From assembly GCA_003481745.1 (NCBI GenBank), contig QULP01000002.1:372001-436000 (forward strand): a DNA stretch of 64,000 bases, read 5' to 3'. Below are positions 43,357 to 51,938 of this stretch, one piece after another (position 1 is the stretch's first letter; each line of letters opens with the position of its first letter). A program made the translations under genes and the position numbers. This DNA is from Firmicutes bacterium OM04-13BH. Its GTDB lineage: Bacteria; Bacillota; Clostridia; Lachnospirales; Lachnospiraceae. The notes beneath the pieces are model-generated. The model was not told the DNA's origin, did no database searches, and saw only the letters and a program-made list of their open reading frames with translations.

Positions 43357-44223
43357 TTAATGGCAGCCGAAGATGGATTTTGCAAGACTGCCTGTTTTGA
43401 ATAAGGTAAAACACAGCAGCACCGTATATCCCACACAGCCCCAGATCGCCCCGATGGGGTCGCCGTCGGTGGTGATACTCTGGATCAGCACCGCATAGAT
43501 GGCGACACAGACTAAGATCAATAGACCTTGAAAACCCACCGCAAAGAGGGAGCGGAAATAGTTCTGCCCCATGTGTCCGGTTTCCCTGTTGGGGACGGTG
43601 GCAAACGGGATAGGCGCTAAACTTGTGAGTAAATAAATTTCAATCATACGGCCATATACGATGACGAAAATCACGATGTTTAAGGCAATCATGGTAAGCT
43701 GGATCAGGAAGGACTGGAGCCAGAGTCCGAACAGAGGACCTAACTCCATCGCCTCAAGCTCTGTCCGCAAACTGTCCAGCACATCCGGCGTGATCTCTGT
43801 CCCGTTCTGGATAATGCCCGCTGACTGCTGTATCACATGCTGGCTCACATCAAAGACCGCCAGCACGATATTGAAGGTGTTCGTCAGGATCATCACAGCC
43901 ACAAAGGTTTTGAACACCCACTTAAAAAACATCCATGTGTCAACTTCATGGAGGTTGTTGCGTTCTATGAGCATCTGTATCAGCTCATAAGTCATTACAA
44001 AAGTGAGGATGACCCCGGCGATTGGCAGGATGGCAGTTTCAGAGATCTGTCGTATCATGGAAAAGACCCCGGCGTTCCAGTCCGCCGGGGTCGTGCCTAC
44101 CTGTGTGGCGATCTCGCCAACGCTCTGATTGACGTTATCGAAAAGGCCATCCAGATTTCCCATGATACCATCGACGAGCAGACCTTTCAGCCATTCAACG
44201 ATTGCGTCGATGATAAAGTCCAT
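43357..44223 (-). CDS. VirB6/TrbL-like conjugation membrane protein
   Basis: 288 residues with five or six membrane helices (ILPIAGVILTFVMTYELIQM; WVFKTFVAVMILTNTFNIVL; LIQLTMIALNIVIFVIVYG; LFAVGFQGLLILVCVAIYAV). The start MDFIIDAIVEWLKGLLVDGI and the text TSLAPIPFATVPNRETGHMG are typical of the VirB6-like protein of Tn1549 elements. It forms the inner part of the channel. It follows maff2 and precedes the SpoVG-like gene. Confidence 0.85.
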   Translation of the reverse strand: MDFIIDAIVEWLKGLLVDGIMGNLDGLFDNVNQSVGEIATQVGTTPADWNAGVFSMIRQISETAILPIAGVILTFVMTYELIQMLIERNNLHEVDTWMFFKWVFKTFVAVMILTNTFNIVLAVFDVSQHVIQQSAGIIQNGTEITPDVLDSLRTELEAMELGPLFGLWLQSFLIQLTMIALNIVIFVIVYGRMIEIYLLTSLAPIPFATVPNRETGHMGQNYFRSLFAVGFQGLLILVCVAIYAVLIQSITTDGDPIGAIWGCVGYTVLLCFTLFKTGSLAKSIFGCH

Positions 44224-44264
44224 ACATCAGCTCCTTTTCTGGAAAAAGGGACAACGGGTGACAT

Positions 44265-44348
44265 TTAGCTGAACAGCCCGGACAGCAGAGGGATAAGCTG
44301 AAGGCCGATCAGAACGACACCGCCGCCCGCCATCAGCTGTTTTATCCC
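44265..44348 (-). pseudogene. 3' fragment of maff2, interrupted by IME B
   Basis: The minus strand reads GIKQLMAGGGVVLIGLQLIPLLSGLFS and stops at 44265-44267. This is the second half of the Maff2 membrane protein that always precedes the VirB6-like gene in Tn1549-type ICEs. Upstream of about 44348 the sequence (…FSYTYL) no longer fits Maff2 (expected …NPGAKSQ). The 5' half is not adjacent, so the gene is split by an insertion. Confidence 0.75.
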
Positions 44349-44391
44349 CAAATAGGTGTAGGAAAACGGCTCGATGGCGGGCGGCGGCGTG
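44317..44391. repeat. 19-bp inverted repeat at the maff2 / IME B junction
   Basis: GACACCGCCGCCCGCCATC at 44317-44335 (inside maff2) recurs as its exact reverse complement at 44373-44391, on the IME side of the junction. The 37 bases between the arms contain the point where Maff2 homology ends. It may mark recombination half-sites. Confidence 0.6.
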
Positions 44392-44438
44392 TCAAGAAAT
44401 ATCTATGGAGTTTTTAAGAACCGCCCCGGCGGGGCAGG

Positions 44439-46103
44439 TCAGGCTGTGACCTGCTCCACTTCCGGGATGGGTTTAAGATTAAAATGAATTTCGATAGAAA
44501 TGTGTCTTGTTTTATCGCTGTCTATACTCTCATGGACAACGATTTCTTTAATCAGGCGGTTGAGGGTGGCGGCGTCCAGTTCCGTGATGTCGGCGTATTC
44601 CTGAATGGCTTCTACCCACTGGCGGGCGTCATACGCAAGCCGGATTTCATCGGCCAGCTTCTTCCGGCCTTCCTCAACCCTTGCCTTCAACTCGGCCTGT
44701 TCCTTCTGCGTCTTTTCCATCAGCAGATTGAAGTTCGCTTCGCTGATACGTCCGGCAACCATGTCCTCATACAGCCGCAGAACCATCTTTTCCAGAACGT
44801 CAATGCGTTCCTCGTCTTTGGCAAGGGAGCGTTCCAACGCTTCCCGCTGGCCTTTCTGCTCGGCTTCGCAGGTGTCGGACAGCTTCCCGGCAACGGCTTC
44901 CCCGTCCATCAGGGCGGCTCTGGCACATTCCCGGATTTTGTTCAGCACAAGCCGGTACAGGGTGTCGTACTCAACCCGGTGCTGGGAACAGTGCTGTTTC
45001 CCGTAGGCGTTATAGGTCTTACAGGAATAAATCTGCTTCGGGTGCTTCTCATTGGTATAGCGGATAGTCAGCGACTTCCCGCATTTGCCGCATTTGATAA
45101 GCCCCGCAAACAGGCTGATTTCCCCGGTCTGGCGGGGGCGCTGCCGGGATTTCAGCTTGCGCTGCACGATGTCAAAGGTCTTGCGGTCAACAAGCGGCTC
45201 ATGCTGGTTCTCCACGACAATCCATTCCTCCGGCTTCTTCTCCCCGATGGTGCCGATTTTGAAGCGGTATTCCTTCTTCTGGGAAGCGATAGCACCGGTA
45301 TAGACGGGGTTTATCAGGATGTCCTTAATTACGGAGAAGTCCCACATATACCGCCCGTTTACCGGGTCTTTCTTTTCCCACTTGGTTGACACGTTCCGCA
45401 GCCCCCGTATCCGGTTCCAGTAGGTCGGGCAGGGGATTTTTTCTTCTTCCAGCCTGCGCCGGATGTAGTTGGGGCCGTGTCCTTCCAGCGCCCACGCAAA
45501 CAGACGCCGGACAATGGGAGCCGTTTCCTCGTCAATCAGCAGGTGGTTTTTGTCCTCCGGGTCTTTCTGGTAGCCGAAGGGGGCAAGGCAGCCGGTAAAC
45601 TGGCCTTTCTGCGCTTTCAGCAGATAAGAGGAATGAACCTTCTTGGAAATGTCCTTGCTGTACATCTCGTTGAGGATGTTCTTGAACGGCGCAATGTCGT
45701 TGTTGTCCCGCATGGTGTCGATACCGTCATTCATGGCGATATACCGGACGCCGTGGCGGGGGAAGAAATCTTCAATCAGGAAGCCGGTCTGCAAGTAATT
45801 CCTACCCAGTCTGGATAGGTCTTTCGTGACCACAAGGTTTATCTGCCTGCGCTCGATGGCTTTCAACATCCGTTTCAGGTCGGGGCGCTCCATGTTCAGC
45901 CCCGTGTAGCCATCGTCCTGATAGACTGCAACAACCTCCCATCCCTGCTTCTCGCAGTAGTTTTCCAGCATATCCCGCTGGTTTGCAATGCTGGCGCTCT
46001 CCCCGTCAAGGTCATCGTCCTTGGAAAGCCTGCAATAGATAGCCGCCCGGAAGCTGCCCGCCAGTATTGCGTCCATGCCTGTATATTCAAATCCGTTCAT
46101 CAT
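44439..46103 (-). CDS. Large serine recombinase of IME B
   Basis: 554 residues. Resolvase domain with catalytic Ser27 (AAIYCRLSKDDDLDGE), then [14 protein letters not shown] and DISKKVHSSYLLKAQKGQFT. The recombinase domain (CLAPFGYQKDPEDKNHLL), a zinc ribbon (CGKCGKSLTIRY … CKTYNAYGKQHC) and a long coiled coil follow. It lies right beside the maff2 junction and should catalyse integration into maff2. A GCCCC/GGGGC hairpin at 44420-44432 follows its stop. Confidence 0.9.
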   Translation of the reverse strand: MMNGFEYTGMDAILAGSFRAAIYCRLSKDDDLDGESASIANQRDMLENYCEKQGWEVVAVYQDDGYTGLNMERPDLKRMLKAIERRQINLVVTKDLSRLGRNYLQTGFLIEDFFPRHGVRYIAMNDGIDTMRDNNDIAPFKNILNEMYSKDISKKVHSSYLLKAQKGQFTGCLAPFGYQKDPEDKNHLLIDEETAPIVRRLFAWALEGHGPNYIRRRLEEEKIPCPTYWNRIRGLRNVSTKWEKKDPVNGRYMWDFSVIKDILINPVYTGAIASQKKEYRFKIGTIGEKKPEEWIVVENQHEPLVDRKTFDIVQRKLKSRQRPRQTGEISLFAGLIKCGKCGKSLTIRYTNEKHPKQIYSCKTYNAYGKQHCSQHRVEYDTLYRLVLNKIRECARAALMDGEAVAGKLSDTCEAEQKGQREALERSLAKDEERIDVLEKMVLRLYEDMVAGRISEANFNLLMEKTQKEQAELKARVEEGRKKLADEIRLAYDARQWVEAIQEYADITELDAATLNRLIKEIVVHESIDSDKTRHISIEIHFNLKPIPEVEQVTA

Positions 46104-46109
46104 AACCGT

Positions 46110-46307
46110 TTACCCGCACAATCCAGACGGAACACGGTCACTCTGAACCTTGTCTTTATTATACTCTAAATCTTGTGTTTTCGCAAGATATTCTTTATTA
46201 TTTCTCTGGCTGTATTTCTGTGCAATCAGGCTCACGAAAACGTCCGTAGCGTCCAGTTCGCCGTCAAATACCGTTGTGACATGGATTTCAGTTTTGCTTT
46301 TTGCCAT
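46110..46307 (-). CDS. Small conserved IME protein, function unknown
   Basis: 65 residues, MAKSKTEIHVTTVFDGELDA … ending VQSDRVPSGLCG, with GGAGG nine bases before the ATG. It is directly upstream of the recombinase gene (six-base gap) and so is probably cotranscribed, as excision helpers often are. Its last codons form the 18-mer that recurs inverted at the far end of IME B (55420-55437). No domain is recognised. Confidence 0.55.
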   Translation of the reverse strand: MAKSKTEIHVTTVFDGELDATDVFVSLIAQKYSQRNNKEYLAKTQDLEYNKDKVQSDRVPSGLCG

Positions 46308-46351
46308 AGGCAGTTACCTCCATAAATGAAATAAGCCAGACAGGAGAAGGT

Positions 46352-46537
46352 CGGCAACGAAGTCCGGCAACGGACTTCAAAAAACCTCGAAAACAATCTC
46401 TGTCTGGCGGGTTACTGTTTATTTACTTTTTCTTTTATTTTTCTGTTGCTTTGGTTGTCAGAGGGGAGAAAAGCCCGCAGTTACAGGCTTTTCCCCGGCA
46501 ACCGGCTCGGCAACGGGATAGCAACGGGGTCGGCAAC
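46352..46537. repeat. Iteron-like CGGCAAC repeats, possible replication origin of IME B
   Basis: CGGCAAC occurs at 46352-46358, 46365-46371, 46496-46502, 46508-46514 and 46531-46537, with a partial copy (GCAAC) at 46521-46525. Spacings are close to 12-13 bases, about one helical turn plus. One pair forms a small hairpin (AAGTCCG … CGGACTT), and a longer stem GCCAGACAG/CTGTCTGGC encloses the first group. It lies just past the VapE gene. Confidence 0.5.
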
Positions 46538-46559
46538 CGGCTGTGGTTTCCCGGATTTT

Positions 46560-47960
46560 TCAGAAGGGAAGTTCCATCTGCTCGGTCACTTCTACAAATC
46601 CGTCCGGCGTTTTTTCACGCCCGTTGTCAGCGCCCGTTGCTGGGGCTTCCCGTTCCCAGCCCTTTTGCCTGCCGTATCCTTCAAATATCCGGGGATTGGA
46701 GAAATACTTCCATCCCGTGATACAGTGGTTCATGATGTCGTTGACTTCCCGGATTTCCCATTGCTTCGGCTCGTCAAAGGGATGGTTCAGGGCTTCCTTA
46801 AAAAGCTGCTTAGAGCATACGGCGCTGCCGGTGTAGTGGTCAAGGTATGCCTGTATCATCCCGGCCTTGGTGTCCTCCGGCATGAAATCCCGCTGGTGTT
46901 CTTTGAGGTACTGTATCATTTCGGGTGTAAAAGACAGCTTAAAATCGCCGCTTTTGTAGGTTGTCATGGCTTCCGCCCATACCTGTTCGATATAGGCTCT
47001 GGAAGCGGCTTCATCGTCCAAAATGTGTACCTCGGCCTGTTCGGGATAGACCATGACCGGCAGGAAGCGCCGGTTCCCGGAACGGTCAAGGGGCAGGAAG
47101 TCCAGCGCATTGGAAGTCCCGCCGAACACGCATTGCCGCAGCCTGTCCTCCGGGTGGGTTTCGTAGGGGATTTTATAGACCTCCTTCTGGCGGCTTAAAA
47201 ATGACTTGATTTCCTCTATGCTCTTGGCGTTGGCAGTGGCAATCATCTCCGACATTTCAATTATCCAGTGGCCTTGTAACTTCCGGTACACGTTATCATC
47301 GTCCAGCTTCCGCAAATCATCGGAAAACCACTCGTCTTTTACGGCCAGCAGCCGGAAGAAGGTGGATTTCCCGGCTCCCTGACCGCCAACCAGACAGAGC
47401 ATGACCTCAAACTTACAGCCGGGGCAGAAAGCCCGGTGGATGGCTCCCAGCAGGAACAGCCGCAGGGAATGGTAAGTGAAGTTGTCCGTGTCGGCTCCCA
47501 GAAAGTGCCGCAGGCAGTAGCGGATACGCTCTTTCCCGTCCCAGACAAGTCCGTTCAGGTAGTCCCGGATGGGATGGTAGCTGTTGGCGTCTGCGGCCAG
47601 ATCGGCGGCGTCTGCTATCTTTTTCTCGCTGGTCAGGCCGTAGGTCTTTTCCAGATACAGCCGGATATACTTCATGTCCGTGTCGGTCATGGCCTTGCTG
47701 CCGGTTCTGCGTTTCCTGCCGATGGGCTTTAGAAGGTCAATGCGCTCGGTCAGGAGATTTTTCGCAACCGCCCCGGAAAGGACGGGGTCATACTGGAACA
47801 CGGTCAGGCAGTTGTGGATACTGTTCCGCACGCCGCCTTTCTCGGTGCTTTCCAGCAGGGCTTTTACTTCCTCAACGCTCCGGGGCGGGGGTGCGGCTTC
47901 GATGGTGTCCGTCACGGCCTGCCGCAGTTCTGGCGGCAAGGTCTGCCATTCTCCGCTCAA
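46560..47960 (-). CDS. VapE-type replication helicase/ATPase of IME B
   Basis: 466 residues from a TTG at 47960 (MSGEWQTLPPELRQAV), overlapping the primase gene by 89 bases with GAGG before it. The virulence-associated E domain is clear: Walker A CLVGGQGAGKSTFFRLLA, KLDDDNVYRKLQGHWIIEMS, FLSRQKEVYKIPYETHPEDR and FGGTSNALDFLPLDRSGNRRF. VapE proteins are superfamily III-like helicases used in phage and satellite replication. With the CHC2 primase it suggests that the excised IME replicates. Confidence 0.85.
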   Translation of the reverse strand: MSGEWQTLPPELRQAVTDTIEAAPPPRSVEEVKALLESTEKGGVRNSIHNCLTVFQYDPVLSGAVAKNLLTERIDLLKPIGRKRRTGSKAMTDTDMKYIRLYLEKTYGLTSEKKIADAADLAADANSYHPIRDYLNGLVWDGKERIRYCLRHFLGADTDNFTYHSLRLFLLGAIHRAFCPGCKFEVMLCLVGGQGAGKSTFFRLLAVKDEWFSDDLRKLDDDNVYRKLQGHWIIEMSEMIATANAKSIEEIKSFLSRQKEVYKIPYETHPEDRLRQCVFGGTSNALDFLPLDRSGNRRFLPVMVYPEQAEVHILDDEAASRAYIEQVWAEAMTTYKSGDFKLSFTPEMIQYLKEHQRDFMPEDTKAGMIQAYLDHYTGSAVCSKQLFKEALNHPFDEPKQWEIREVNDIMNHCITGWKYFSNPRIFEGYGRQKGWEREAPATGADNGREKTPDGFVEVTEQMELPF

Positions 47961-48516
47961 GGTTCCTCACTTCCTTTCCGTAGCTGGCAATCAGGGCAGC
48001 CCGTTCCCCTATGTCGGAGAACAGCAGCACATCCAGCAGATATTCCACATGGGATTGTTTCTGCAAGGCTTCCACGAAAAGCGGGTGCCATTCTTCCTCC
48101 GGTGTCTTGGGGGCATAGTCCCGCTTCCAGCGGCGCAGCAGATTGTGATAGTCGGACAGTACCCGGAAACAATATCGCTCCATACGCTTGAATTGCTGCT
48201 CCGGGCTTTCCTGCCGGGGCTGTGGGCGGCGGCTCCTGCTTGGCGGCTCCTTATCCTCATAGGGAATGGAGAAGTCCTGCGCCAACATGAGGGCGGCTTC
48301 CTTGGGGCTGACATTTTCCAGATGGGAAACAAAGTCAATCACATCCCCGTCTGCCTGACAGCCGAAACAATGGAAGCGCCGGTCAACCTTCATGCTGGGG
48401 TTTTTATCGTCATGGAAGGGGCAGACGCACATCCCGTTTCTTCCTACCCGGATACCGTAATGCTCGGCGGCCTGCCGGGTGGTAACAGACTGCTTCACGG
48501 CTTCAAATACGTTCAA
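47872..48516 (-). CDS. CHC2 zinc-finger DNA primase-like protein of IME B
   Basis: 214 residues from a TTG at 48516 (MNVFEAVKQSVTTRQAAEHY), nine bases after AGGAGG. The zinc finger C-x-C-P-F-H … F-H-C-F-G-C (GMCVCPFHDDKNPSMKV; RRFHCFGCQADGDVIDFV) is that of DnaG/CHC2 primases. The rest is helical with no TOPRIM domain, so primer synthesis may need a partner. It is translationally linked to the VapE gene. Confidence 0.85.
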   Translation of the reverse strand: MNVFEAVKQSVTTRQAAEHYGIRVGRNGMCVCPFHDDKNPSMKVDRRFHCFGCQADGDVIDFVSHLENVSPKEAALMLAQDFSIPYEDKEPPSRSRRPQPRQESPEQQFKRMERYCFRVLSDYHNLLRRWKRDYAPKTPEEEWHPLFVEALQKQSHVEYLLDVLLFSDIGERAALIASYGKEVRNLERRMADLAARTAAGRDGHHRSRTPAPER

Positions 48517-48587
48517 TAGGCAAATCCTCCTGAAAATAAGAAAAGCGCCTGTCATTCTCACGGGGAAAATGGCAAGCGCCTGATTGG

Positions 48588-50180
48588 TTAAAGTTCCATA
48601 TCCTGTTTTTGCTGGCGGCGGGGCGTCTGGCGTTTCTCTGCCTGTTCCTCCCGGATACGCTGCTCCCGGCCTTTGACCGCCTGCTGGATGGACGGTTTCT
48701 TTCCCGGCTCTGCGGTCTGGCGGTACTGCTCGGATGGCAAAACCTGATTGAGCCAGTGGCGCACATCCCGCAAAATCTTTACATCCTCCTGTACGGCAGT
48801 CAGCGCTTCCGTCTTGGAAGCGATATTCTCTGAAAGCTGTGCCTGTTCCCCGGCCAGCTTCTTTGTGCTGTATTTCGCCCCATCAAGGTGAACCTTGAAA
48901 TACCGCAGGGCAGCGTTGTAGGCGTCCAGTTCCTCCTTATGGTCGGCGGCATATTTCTCCTTGGGTTTCTTCCAGCGGATAGCGGCATATTTCGCATGAA
49001 CCGGCTTGTTTGCTTCAAAGTTCCCGATATGGAAAAGCAGCCGGTCAATCTCTTTTACACGTTTCTCCATCGGCCTGATTTCCTCACGGATGGAAACAGC
49101 CTGTGCGCTGGCTTCATCCAGATAGGCGTCAAGGCTCTCCACGGTGGAGATCTCTTTCTGCCGCAGGAAGTCCAGGGATTCCATGACCTTGTTGAAATCG
49201 CCAACAGTGCCTTTCAGCTTCCCCTTGGAAGTCCAGCCGGTACGTTCCTCGCTCCGTTTATCCAGATACCGGGAAAGCAGTTCGGGGATGGTCGGCTCCT
49301 TTGCCTGTTCCAGCGCTTCCAGCAGCGCCGCCTTTTTCTCTTTCAGGCCGGACAGCCAGCCCTTTAAGCTGCTTACCATCTGCCGGATAGACTGCATGAG
49401 GGAATTGGCAGCTTTGATGTCCCGGTTCAGGTTTCCGATGTTGGTCTGTATGCCTTTCTTCTCCAACTGGCTGACCGCTGGCCCCATGTGGACGGTGGGG
49501 ATTTTATCAATCCCCTGTCGGGCATAGGAGCGAAGGTCAAGGCGCTCCGGGCTGCCGATGGCTTCCAGATAACGGTTCGCCGTATCAGCCCAGCCCTGCC
49601 GCCATATCTCGGCGTACTTCTGGTCGTTCCAGTCCACGGTGTCCTCTTTGTGGCTTTTCCATCTGCCGGACGCAAGCCGGATACGCTCGCCGTTCTCGTC
49701 AAGGTCGTAGACCTTCCGGCTTTTAGGGAGCCATTTTCCGGTTTCGTCCATCGCCCGCATGGTAAGAAGGATGTGGGCGTGGGGATTGCCGTCCCCCTTG
49801 TCATGGATGGCGAAGTCGGCAATCATGCCTTTGGAAACGAAAAACTCCCGGCAGTAGTCCCGGATAAGGTCGGCGTACTGTTCCGGGGGAAGTTCCCTCG
49901 GTATGGCAAGCACAAACCTCCGGGCAAGCTGGGAGTTCCATTGTTTCTCAATCGCTTCGGCGGCGTTCCACAAGGTATTCCGGTCTGCGTACTCCGGCGG
50001 GGCGTGGGGCGGCAGCATGATTTCGGTGTGGACGATTTCGCTTTTATGGGAATAGTATTTCTGTTTTTGGTCGTATTCGGAAAACAGCCGTTCCCCGCTC
50101 TGGTAGGCGGCAGACGCAACGGCTGACTGGCGCTTGCTGCGCTGGATGATTTTTACATCAAAGTGCGGGCATGGTGGCAT
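48588..50180 (-). CDS. MobA/MobL relaxase of IME B (MOBQ)
   Basis: 530 residues. MobA/MobL domain at the N-terminus: IIQRSKRQSAVASAAYQSGE with the catalytic Tyr region, YSHKSEIVHTEIMLPPHAP, and the metal-binding DFAIHDKGDGNPHAHILLTM. The C-terminal half is coiled coil. It should nick the oriT at 51.54 kb, which has a MOBQ-type nic sequence. GGAGGT lies upstream of the ATG. Confidence 0.9.
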   Translation of the reverse strand: MPPCPHFDVKIIQRSKRQSAVASAAYQSGERLFSEYDQKQKYYSHKSEIVHTEIMLPPHAPPEYADRNTLWNAAEAIEKQWNSQLARRFVLAIPRELPPEQYADLIRDYCREFFVSKGMIADFAIHDKGDGNPHAHILLTMRAMDETGKWLPKSRKVYDLDENGERIRLASGRWKSHKEDTVDWNDQKYAEIWRQGWADTANRYLEAIGSPERLDLRSYARQGIDKIPTVHMGPAVSQLEKKGIQTNIGNLNRDIKAANSLMQSIRQMVSSLKGWLSGLKEKKAALLEALEQAKEPTIPELLSRYLDKRSEERTGWTSKGKLKGTVGDFNKVMESLDFLRQKEISTVESLDAYLDEASAQAVSIREEIRPMEKRVKEIDRLLFHIGNFEANKPVHAKYAAIRWKKPKEKYAADHKEELDAYNAALRYFKVHLDGAKYSTKKLAGEQAQLSENIASKTEALTAVQEDVKILRDVRHWLNQVLPSEQYRQTAEPGKKPSIQQAVKGREQRIREEQAEKRQTPRRQQKQDMEL

Positions 50181-50220
50181 GACGGATTGTGACCTCCTTT
50201 CTCCCGGCGTCCGGGCAAAG

Positions 50221-50256
50221 AAAAAGCAGGAAACCGTTCCATGATTTCCTGCTCGG
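50221..50256 (-). terminator. Terminator between the small HTH operon and the relaxase gene of IME B
   Basis: Stem AGCAGGAAA / TTTCCTGCT with a 12-base loop. On the minus strand it is followed by TTTTTCTTT. It ends the transcript from the HTH gene at 51196. Confidence 0.75.
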
Positions 50257-50352
50257 TGGTGCCGCCGGTGGGCGGCTGGTATTTAGTTTTGAAAGTTCGA
50301 GTCAGGTTGACCCGATGATGGATAGCACGATAAATGGGAAGTTATCTCTTAC

Positions 50353-50475
50353 TTAGAAAATAGTATGAAAAACCATAGGAACAATGAGAATTAAAATTGC
50401 ACCTACTACACATACAGCAATTACTTTTTGAAAACTTCGTTTTTCTTGTTCAGACATATCATTATACCATTTCAT
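50353..50475 (-). CDS. Small single-span membrane protein
   Basis: 40 residues: MKWYNDMSEQEKRSFQKVIA then VCVVGAILILIVPMVFHTIF. GGAGGTG lies seven bases before the ATG at 50475. A polar, charged N-terminus is followed by one membrane helix. It is in the same transcript as the HTH/membrane protein gene just upstream, so it may be its partner. It is AT-rich unlike the relaxase gene. The function is unknown. Confidence 0.6.
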   Translation of the reverse strand: MKWYNDMSEQEKRSFQKVIAVCVVGAILILIVPMVFHTIF

Positions 50476-50539
50476 AGGCAAGCACCTCCTCAACTTCCAA
50501 TTTTTCGCTGACTCTATTTTTGCTACTTGCTACGGAACT

Positions 50540-51196
50540 TCATTCTTCTCTATTTTGATTAGGGCGTTTCTTATTACAAAGCGAACCTACCAACATACCG
50601 ATTGCAGAGATTATCGCTCCTGCTACAATCATTCCAAAGTCTGGGGCGTTCAGTTTGTTAAAAGCAATGTTGTTTGCCATTTTGAATGTACCATATTCAG
50701 CAAGCATATACATTGCGCCAAAGAAAATTGTAAATGCCCATTTTCCTTTTCCCCAGAAATTGTTTTTACCAATAACAACGGATACAATAAATGTTGTTAC
50801 AGGAAGAATAATCCAAAGAAACATCAAACTGTAACCCATAGCGTCGCTTCCGCTTGTAAAGAACCAGAACACAATCATTGCAAATGCCCAAATCAACAGA
50901 TAAGCGAGAATTGTAATAATTCTGTTTCTGTTGGCGTTGCTTTTCACAACATTTGTACTTTCTTCGAGATAATCATAATAGGTTTTCATTTTCTGTTCTC
51001 CCTTCAATAAATAGTCAAGAGAGACATCGTAGCATTCGCTCATTTTTATGACACTAATGATATCCGGGTAGGATTTTTCATTTTCCCAATTTGAAATGGT
51101 CTGGCGACTCACTCCTAATAATTCAGCAACTTGTTCTTGTGTTAGTTTTTTCTCGATTCGGGCTGCCTTGATTTTGCTTCCAATATCATGCTCCAT
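50540..51196 (-). CDS. XRE regulator fused to a multi-span membrane domain
   Basis: 218 residues from the ATG at 51196 behind GGAGGTG. Residues 1-70 are a Cro/CI helix-turn-helix (IGSKIKAARIEKKLTQEQVA, GVSRQTISNWENEKSYPD). The C-terminal part has four or five membrane helices (ITILAYLLIWAFAMIVFWFF; YSLMFLWIILPVTTFIVSVV; AFTIFFGAMYMLAEYG; FGMIVAGAIISAIGMLVGSL). Such one-component membrane regulators are common in Firmicutes, and the signal here is unknown. It is cargo or a regulator of IME B, with codon use more AT-rich than the mobilisation genes. Confidence 0.75.
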   Translation of the reverse strand: MEHDIGSKIKAARIEKKLTQEQVAELLGVSRQTISNWENEKSYPDIISVIKMSECYDVSLDYLLKGEQKMKTYYDYLEESTNVVKSNANRNRIITILAYLLIWAFAMIVFWFFTSGSDAMGYSLMFLWIILPVTTFIVSVVIGKNNFWGKGKWAFTIFFGAMYMLAEYGTFKMANNIAFNKLNAPDFGMIVAGAIISAIGMLVGSLCNKKRPNQNREE

Positions 51197-51540
51197 GCCA
51201 CTGCACCTCCCTTGCACTTTTATTGTAGGAAAAACACCCTATATCGTCTACCAAATGGCTTTTACATCACTTATAATGTGTGTCAAAATTCTTTGACAAC
51301 CGCATAAAAACCTATCTGTCGTTAATTTTATTATACTATGACCAGCCTCCTTTGGGAATAGATGAATTGTAAACTTGCTGGACGGGAACAGCTTGCAGCG
51401 CAAGGTGTTTCCGAGCGGCAAGTCCACAAAGGGGTAGCTGGCGGCAGCCAGCGCAGGGGAAGTGTAGCTTCCCCTGTGATGATTGACTGGAGCCGGAACG
51501 CTGCGGGCAATCATCTGCTTTCCGCAGGAAGCCCCCGGCA

Positions 51541-51582
51541 GGGCGCAACACACTACCTTCAGGTGGTGTATAGTTGCGCCCT
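51541..51582. other. Putative oriT of IME B
   Basis: Nested inverted repeats: outer arms GGGCGCAAC / GTTGCGCCC and inner CACTACC / GGTGGTG. The right side reads TATAGTTGCGCCCT, close to the MOBQ nic consensus TAAGTGCGCCCT of RSF1010-type plasmids, placed just after the inner stem as in that family. It lies upstream of the MOBQ relaxase gene. The rest of 51197-51623 shows no gene. Confidence 0.7.
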
Positions 51583-51623
51583 CTTTCAGAGGGGCAGTCC
51601 ACGGGCTGCGGCTCTGGAAGCAA

Positions 51624-51938
51624 TCATGGCCGTTTCCGGCCTACGTCCTCTCCCTGAAAATCGTCGTTTCCGGCGAACACTTTTTCCATAAGCTGACGGG
51701 TGCTGTCCTGCCGGAACAGCAGCTTCAAGAACAAACTGACCTGTTCATCCGTGATGGCTTCCGTGTGGGGAAGGTAGCTTTCCAACATGGCGGCTCTGGT
51801 GCAAAGCCGGTGCGTCCGTTCCTTCCGTGTCAGCGTCTTTATCTGGTGTTCCAATATCTTTTCTTCATGCTGCGCCCTCCGCAGCTTCTTTTCCGTTTTC
51901 TCTATCTCCTGATTGAGTGCTTCCAGCTTTTCATTCAT
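51624..51938 (-). CDS. DUF3847 family mobilisation-associated protein
   Basis: 104 residues. The N-terminal coiled coil (LEALNQEIEKTEKKLRRAQH) and KERTHRLCTRAAMLESYLPH match DUF3847 proteins, found beside MobA/MobL relaxases. The C-terminal helix ends FAGNDDFQGEDVGRKRP. It overlaps the RepA-like gene by four bases and sits next to the oriT, so a relaxosome accessory role is plausible. Confidence 0.75.
   Translation of the reverse strand: MNEKLEALNQEIEKTEKKLRRAQHEEKILEHQIKTLTRKERTHRLCTRAAMLESYLPHTEAITDEQVSLFLKLLFRQDSTRQLMEKVFAGNDDFQGEDVGRKRP

Noticed and set aside
44484..45389. 301-codon plus-strand frame over the IME B recombinase
   Set aside because: Antisense shadow of an intact serine recombinase.
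46352..46537. CRISPR array from the repeated CGGCAAC units
   Set aside because: Units are 7 bp with 5-6 bp gaps, far too short for CRISPR, and there are no cas genes.
50281..50315. Fifteenth copy of the ICE palindrome (TTCGAGTCAGGTTGACCCGA)
   Set aside because: The arms do not match the consensus and it lies in IME B; chance similarity.
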